Positions 58,720 to 64,000 of a stretch of DNA of 64,000 bases are shown piece by piece (within the stretch, counting starts at the first letter, position 1; every line of letters starts with the position of its first letter). The translations under genes and the position numbers were made by a program. The notes under the pieces are model-generated. The model was not told the DNA's origin and did not search any database. It saw only the letters and a list, made by a program, of their open reading frames with translations. This DNA is from Caenorhabditis elegans (taxonomy: Eukaryota; Nematoda; Chromadorea; Rhabditida; Rhabditidae), in assembly GCF_000002985.6 (NCBI RefSeq), contig NC_003283.11, forward strand, positions 8,494,001 to 8,558,000, in the 5' to 3' direction.

Positions 58720-61347
58720 ATGCTCTTGCCCATTTTATTGCATTTTTTGCTTCTAATCACCCAATTAAATGGCTCACCAGCAGAAGTACGGCTTATCAAT
58801 GATCTTATGTCAGGATATGTTCGTGAGGAAAGACCAACACTTGATAGTTCAAAGCCAGTTGTTGTCAGTTTGGGAGTCTTTTTGCAACAGATTATTAACT
58901 TGGTAATTTGTATTTTTCACTAATTTCTAAATTTTTCATATAAACAATGTTAAAGTTTCAAAAGATTTAATTTTTGTTTACAAATTGGAACACTTTTGAA
59001 AAACTTATTGCAATGAAACTTGGTATTTAACAGATGATGTTCATAGATTTTTATTCAACTATCAATTTTTTCAGTCCGAAAAAGAGGAACAGCTGGAAGT
59101 AAATGCCTGGCTTAAGTTCCAATGGAGAGATGAAAATTTACGATGGGAACCGACTGCTTATGAGAACGTGACAGATCTAAGACATCCACCGGATGCTCTA
59201 TGGACTCCCGATATCCTTCTTTATAATAGGTAACTTCCATTTCTAGAGGAACTTGAAAACTCAAAAACCACAATTTAAACGTTTTCCAGTGTCGATTCGG
59301 AGTTTGATTCGTCGTATAAAGTAAATCTGGTTAATTATCATACGGGAAACATTAATTGGATGCCACCAGGAATATTCAAAGTATCGTGTAAATTGGATAT
59401 TTATTGGTTTCCATTTGATGAACAAGTTTGTTATTTTAAGGTAAGAGGTTTTTTTTTTAGTTTAATACAGCTTTAAAAAAATGAAATTCAGTTTGGCTCA
59501 TGGACGTATACTCGTGATAAGATTCAACTAGAAAAGGGTGATTTTGATTTCTCCGAGTTCATTCCAAACGGGGAATGGATTATAATAGATTATCGAACAA
59601 ATATTACTGTGAAACAATATGAATGTTGTCCCGAGCAGTATGAAGATATCACTTTTACGCTACATTTACGACGGAGAACTTTGTACGTTTTTGTAATTTT
59701 TAGATGAATGAAGATTGAATTTTCATTTTTGCAGATACTATTCCTTCAATTTAATTGCTCCAGTTCTTTTAACAATGATACTGGTTATTTTGGGCTTTAC
59801 TGTTAGCCCTGAAACTTGCGAAAAAGTTGGACTTCAGGTACGACTTATAATATTATTTTGTTAGTTGTAACATTAAGCTATGTAAAGTTTTTAGAAAGTT
59901 AAAATGTGTTTCTTCTATTATTCTTGCGTTCTAGCAAAGCTGAATTTAATTTCAAAGGCTTTTTCGAAACGAAAAGGAAAAACTAATAATGTTTTGCCAA
60001 AGACACGAAAAAGTGGAAAACTAAAGGTTCTGTAAATTTGAAGTTAATTTTTTTAATGTGACATGAACCGAGATGATAGCTGCGAGAGTCGAGTAGCAAG
60101 ACATAAGATTTGAAAAAACAAAAACTTTTTTTTTTAATTTTAACAAAACTTTATGATTGTTTAAATTTCAATTTAGCTACAAACTTAAATTTTATCAATT
60201 TTTCAGATCTCTGTCTCTCTTGCCATATGCATTTTCCTCACAATAATGAGTGAACTGACACCTCAAACATCAGAAGCTGTTCCACTTCTTGGAGTATTCT
60301 TCCACACTTGCAACTTCATTTCCGTTTTAGCCACTTCTTTCACAGTTTATGTGCAAAGTTTTCATTTTCGAAACCAACATGTACACGAACGGATGGATTT
60401 CTGGGTATTTCTTCTTTTTTTTTCATATCAAAATATAAAATTCCAGATGAGGTTCATTCTCTTGGAGTGGTCACCGTGGCTATTGCGAATGAAAATGCCG
60501 GATAGAGAAAATAACTTTCAGACACTGACAGAAAGTTGGAAGGGAAGGAATCGAAGAGAATCTATGGCAAGAACAGCGTTCGAATATGCAGATGGACCGG
60601 TTACACAGATACATTCCATGGGAATTATGTTGAAAGATAATTTTGAAGAGCTTATTTATCAAGTTAAACAGGAGAAGATTGCTGATGAAAAAGGAATTGA
60701 GAGATTGCGGGTGTTACAGAAGATTTACGATCATGTAAAGGTACGGCGATAGTTTTGTTCATATTGATGAACTTTTCAAAAATTTAATTACAATAATCAA
60801 ATTAGATAAACCTATACCTGGATAAACCTAGAATACTCAAGTACCAAACACTATCTTAAATTCTGACAGAAGGCGATAGGCAGGTACGTGCGCCTATCTA
60901 TGTTATTAAAGTCCTAGCATATTTAAAACTAAGACAATTTGATGTTCTAGAGCATTCGGAAGTTTTAAATAATGTTTCTATATTGGGGCTATTTATGGGT
61001 ACAAGTGTATCCAGAAGATTTCTTGACTGTTGACCTCCTAAAGCGCGTGTTTCCTGCTGCCGTATCACAGTAACGTCTCCCGCAGTTTTCAGAGCTCAAA
61101 AGACAGGGTCTTTTAGATACATGTGGACGAGTACAGTAATAGATCAAGCTTTTCAATCAGAATCAAATATTGTTTTTTCCAGATGATCCGAGAACATGAC
61201 GATGACAATGATGAAGACAGTCGAGTAGCTCTTGAATGGAGATTTGCTGCAATTGTCGTCGATCGTCTGTGCCTTCTTGCCTTCTCCTTACTCATCGTCG
61301 TCGTCTCCATCATCATTGCTTTACGTGCACCGTATCTTTTCGCTTAA
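58720..61347 (+). CDS. acr-15: Nicotinic acetylcholine receptor alpha subunit ACR-15
   Basis: Exons are 58720-58902, 59075-59229, 59290-59440, 59492-59682, 59735-59837, 60207-60404, 60447-60740 and 61183-61347, giving 479 aa. Signal peptide LLPILLHFLLLITQLNG. Ligand-binding domain with WTPDILLYNS, Cys-loop CKLDIYWFPFDEQVC and vicinal cysteines in YECCPEQYED, which marks an alpha subunit. M1-M3 follow: M2 is EKVGLQISVSLAICIFLTIMSE. The usual GEK before M2 is C-E-K here, so the loop is altered. A long M3-M4 loop and a final M4 (RLCLLAFSLLIVVVSIII) close the protein. ACR-16 group, pentameric cation channel at worm synapses. A polyadenylation signal (AATAAA, about 61369) lies 20 bp after the stop. 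Confidence 0.93.
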
Positions 61348-64000
61348 ACCAAATGCCTTGAGCAATCAAATAAAACCATTTCATTTCCTTTTTTTTCTTT
61401 TTCAAATGTGTTGGGCGGTGAGTAATCCAAATGTTCCCACACATAAGCTTGGACCAATTAATGTGCCTCGTCTTTTCATTTGAGTACGAATCGTTTTTGG
61501 AAATGGGTGTGAATGGGGTGAAAGATGGATTGAAGAAAAAAGGGCATTAGGCGGAAATTTGAAGATTTGAAGCTTCTTTTCAATTCAAATTTGTTTGTAC
61601 CCACTTACTTTTAAGACAGGTTCACTTGAATCTTGTAACTAGCTACAATACGAAATATTTTAAACTCTGTACTTCATTATGTACTTGTAGATGTTTGATT
61701 CATCCACCCTTTCCCACATTATCAGATCAACGTACATCTGATGTTTCCTCATCCCTTCCTGAAAAAGAGCATCATTGCTCAACAACTACTTTTTTCCTCC
61801 ATTTCGATTCTTCTGTCCTCCCCTTTTTCATTCCTATCCCCCCGTTTTGTCGTTTCCAAATCAAATTCAGTCCCTTTTTCTCTTTCTCATTTCTTCTCAT
61901 GACCTCATCTTCACACACGTCTACCCGCTCAATCTATCTACCTTTCAAATCTCTGTGTGTTTCCCTCCGTGAGCCTAAAAGATTTGATTAGTGGAGCTGA
62001 AGCCTGGGACCGATTGGTACACCTCCCTGCTGAATAACTTCAATCGGTTTCGATAACAAATCGGTGTACGCCCTGGGATCCTAATTGAAAAAGGATGTAG
62101 TCAATCTTTCAACAGCTTCTGGTTTTCATTGGATTGGTGCTCGTTGCTCGGCTCGTCGACTTCTGGATTTCATTTTTTCTCAATTTTCATCGCTTCATCA
62201 TCCGGTTTGAATGAAGCATATGAAGTCGAAGAGTAATGGATTTTATGGTCAGTTTTACGGCCATGGAGTTCGCATTAAAAACACGAGGACAACAGAAAGT
62301 GGGGGAGGAGCCAGGAACAATGATGATGACAGGGAGAATGGAATCATTGAATGTGACCGCATTCTTCAAAAGTTCCACTTTTTTGAAATAAAACTACGAA
62401 AAATAGTGTAAACAATCTCAGAAATTAGAAATGAGCAGAAATCTTCAGTGTGTACTTTGAAGCTTTAAAAGTTGTGCAACGTTTTAGACGTTTTAGACGT
62501 ACCCATTAAACTTTCTGATGGCCCAGTTGCACTTCTAAAATATCTCAAGTTGAAAGTAATGTTACCGTAACCCAAAAACATATATTTTGCACTTAGTTCT
62601 GTGAGCATTTCATTAGATAGATCATGACATAATTATATTGCTCAAAGAGCATGAAATCGGAATATGTGAGTGAACCTATATTATTCATGTCAGAGCAATA
62701 TCTAGGTCTAGCATAGATCAGATCAACAAAGCTTGCAATAATTCAACTTTTATTGTTGGAATTACGTCTGAATTTTGAAGTTGGAGCATCCAATTGCCAA
62801 ATATTTTGGAGATTGAAAACTTTTCAGTTTTACTTCAGGTTCGGAACCTAACAATATTGCACTTGTAGAAAAATTATTTTTCGTCGTCTTCTAAAATTGT
62901 TATAGGTTTACATTTTTTACTGTGATTTCATTTTTTGTGAAGCTTTACTAAATATATGGTCGAAATGTTTGAAACTAAACTATTCTAAACCTTTGAAAAA
63001 ATTTTAATTTCAAGTGTCTAAATTATGAAAATCTGAAAAATTAAGACAGTAAACTACTTTCTCTCCAGCTACGTGATTTTAGTAAACTAAATGTATTGAT
63101 TGAATCTTGGAATTTCGTTTCTTGTGAGAATTCCTATATTTCAAATCTGTACCGACGGTTCTATAGAGCCATTTAACCCGTATCTAACCAATTTTCACCC
63201 CATTTTTCTCCGCCCCCGTCTTCGAATCCAAATTCGAACTACTAACCCAAATCTTTTCTTTCGTCAGTTCCCCTTTTTGCTTCTCCTTTTTTCTCTCTTA
63301 TTGCTGTCTTTGAGCTCGTCCAATCCGTTTTCTGCTTGTTTTTCCCACCGTCAATGTTTCGGACTCCAACAGAAGAAGAAGAAGAAGGACGAGTAGTGTA
63401 TGAGGAGGAGATGACAATGAAATAGAGCTGCGAAGAGGAGGGAAAGACTTCTAGTTTCCAAGTGCTTCAGTCCCTTCAGAAGTTTCTAGTTTTGTCCTCA
63501 TTTTTTTTGCTTGGTTTTGTTTTTGTAGAGGACCTCCAGGGTCGTGAGATATTGCAGCTCTGGTTTCAAGGTGTTTCTCGTTTGGGTATTTTTCAATTTG
63601 TTTCCCTTATCAGTATGTTTTATTATAAGCTTCTTCGTTTATAAACTCACCGTTTGCTTAATTTTCAATTGCTGTATTTTCTCATTATTCTATGCATTTT
63701 TATCTGCGGTTTCACCATTCACAACATATACGGTGAATATCCAACAAAACCAGACGTCTGCAGACCGATTTTCAATGGTCCGGTGTAGTATTTTTCAAGA
63801 TGTTCTTAAAGGGAGCAAATTTTTGGCTGAATTCATTAGATTTTAAATATTTTAGACAACAATATTTCAGGCTTTATCACTATTGAAAATACTGACTGCA
63901 AGGCACTTAAGAGTCGAACCGAAACGTGTGGCGAAAATTATATTTTTGTTTATTTATTGGGGAGATTGGTGAGGGTAAGATGAACCGCCTTTGACAAGAT
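61348..64000. other. 3' flank of acr-15 and intergenic DNA
   Basis: 2.6 kb without a gene I can support. It holds a hairpin-prone segment at 62003-62077 and pyrimidine-rich runs (61730-61960, 63180-63360). A (GAA)n-type purine run lies around 63374-63390. In C. elegans acr-16 is a near neighbour, so this may be its upstream control region. Confidence 0.4.

Noticed and set aside
63100-63396. 98-aa plus-strand ORF near the window end
   Set aside because: Hydrophobic low-complexity run of Leu/Ser with a lysine-rich end produced by pyrimidine and GAA repeats; no start context or homology.

Overview
This window is nematode nuclear DNA and almost certainly Caenorhabditis elegans. The evidence is AT-rich intergenic DNA, many 45-60 bp introns with a TTTCAG-type acceptor, trans-splice-like acceptors just upstream of start codons, C. 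elegans-type histone genes with a conserved 3' stem-loop, and proteins recognised as PXN-1 (1285 aa when the exons are joined) and an ACR-15-like receptor subunit. From memory of gene neighbourhoods it looks like central chromosome V (cosmids ZK994, F45F2, F25G6). That placement is recollection, not a database search. All multi-exon models were joined by hand, and each total length is a multiple of three.

Layout. 1-8160: peroxidasin pxn-1 (+), with three tRNA genes inside its introns. Two of them are identical tRNA-Lys copies on the arms of a ~250 bp inverted repeat. 8591-15036: a small unrecognised gene (-), five exons across 6.4 kb. 16237-18663: a carboxylesterase/neuroligin-fold protein (+) with no catalytic serine. 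18747-19461: an HDDC2-type HD phosphohydrolase (-) with a defective splice donor. 20360-23592: an ankyrin-repeat protein (-), with a small MITE-like inverted repeat at its 5' end. 24044-24310: a small Ser/Lys-rich protein (-). 25346-26805: a proline-rich protein (-).

27521-45614: four otopetrin-like proton-channel genes (+), three before and one after a histone module. The module is H2B(-)/H2A(+), H3(-)/H4(+) in two divergent pairs, plus a truncated tail-less H2B copy. Each has the 3' stem-loop (mutated in the truncated copy). A heat-shock-element array and a 90 bp direct repeat lie between H4 and the truncated H2B.

45970-49218: an SLC17-type MFS transporter (-). 52288-54518: glutamine-hydrolysing asparagine synthetase (+). 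56059-57165: a short-chain dehydrogenase (+). 58720-61347: nicotinic-receptor alpha subunit acr-15 (+). 61348-64000: no gene seen.

Apart from the two divergent histone pairs, the genes do not form an obvious shared pathway. The clearest local logic is the tandem otopetrin expansion and the self-contained core-histone quartet inserted in it. I did not find a wholly new system. The most unusual signals are the inverted tRNA-bearing introns of pxn-1, the HSE array beside the tail-less H2B, the broken splice donor in the HD gene, and a cloverleaf-like structured segment upstream of acr-15.
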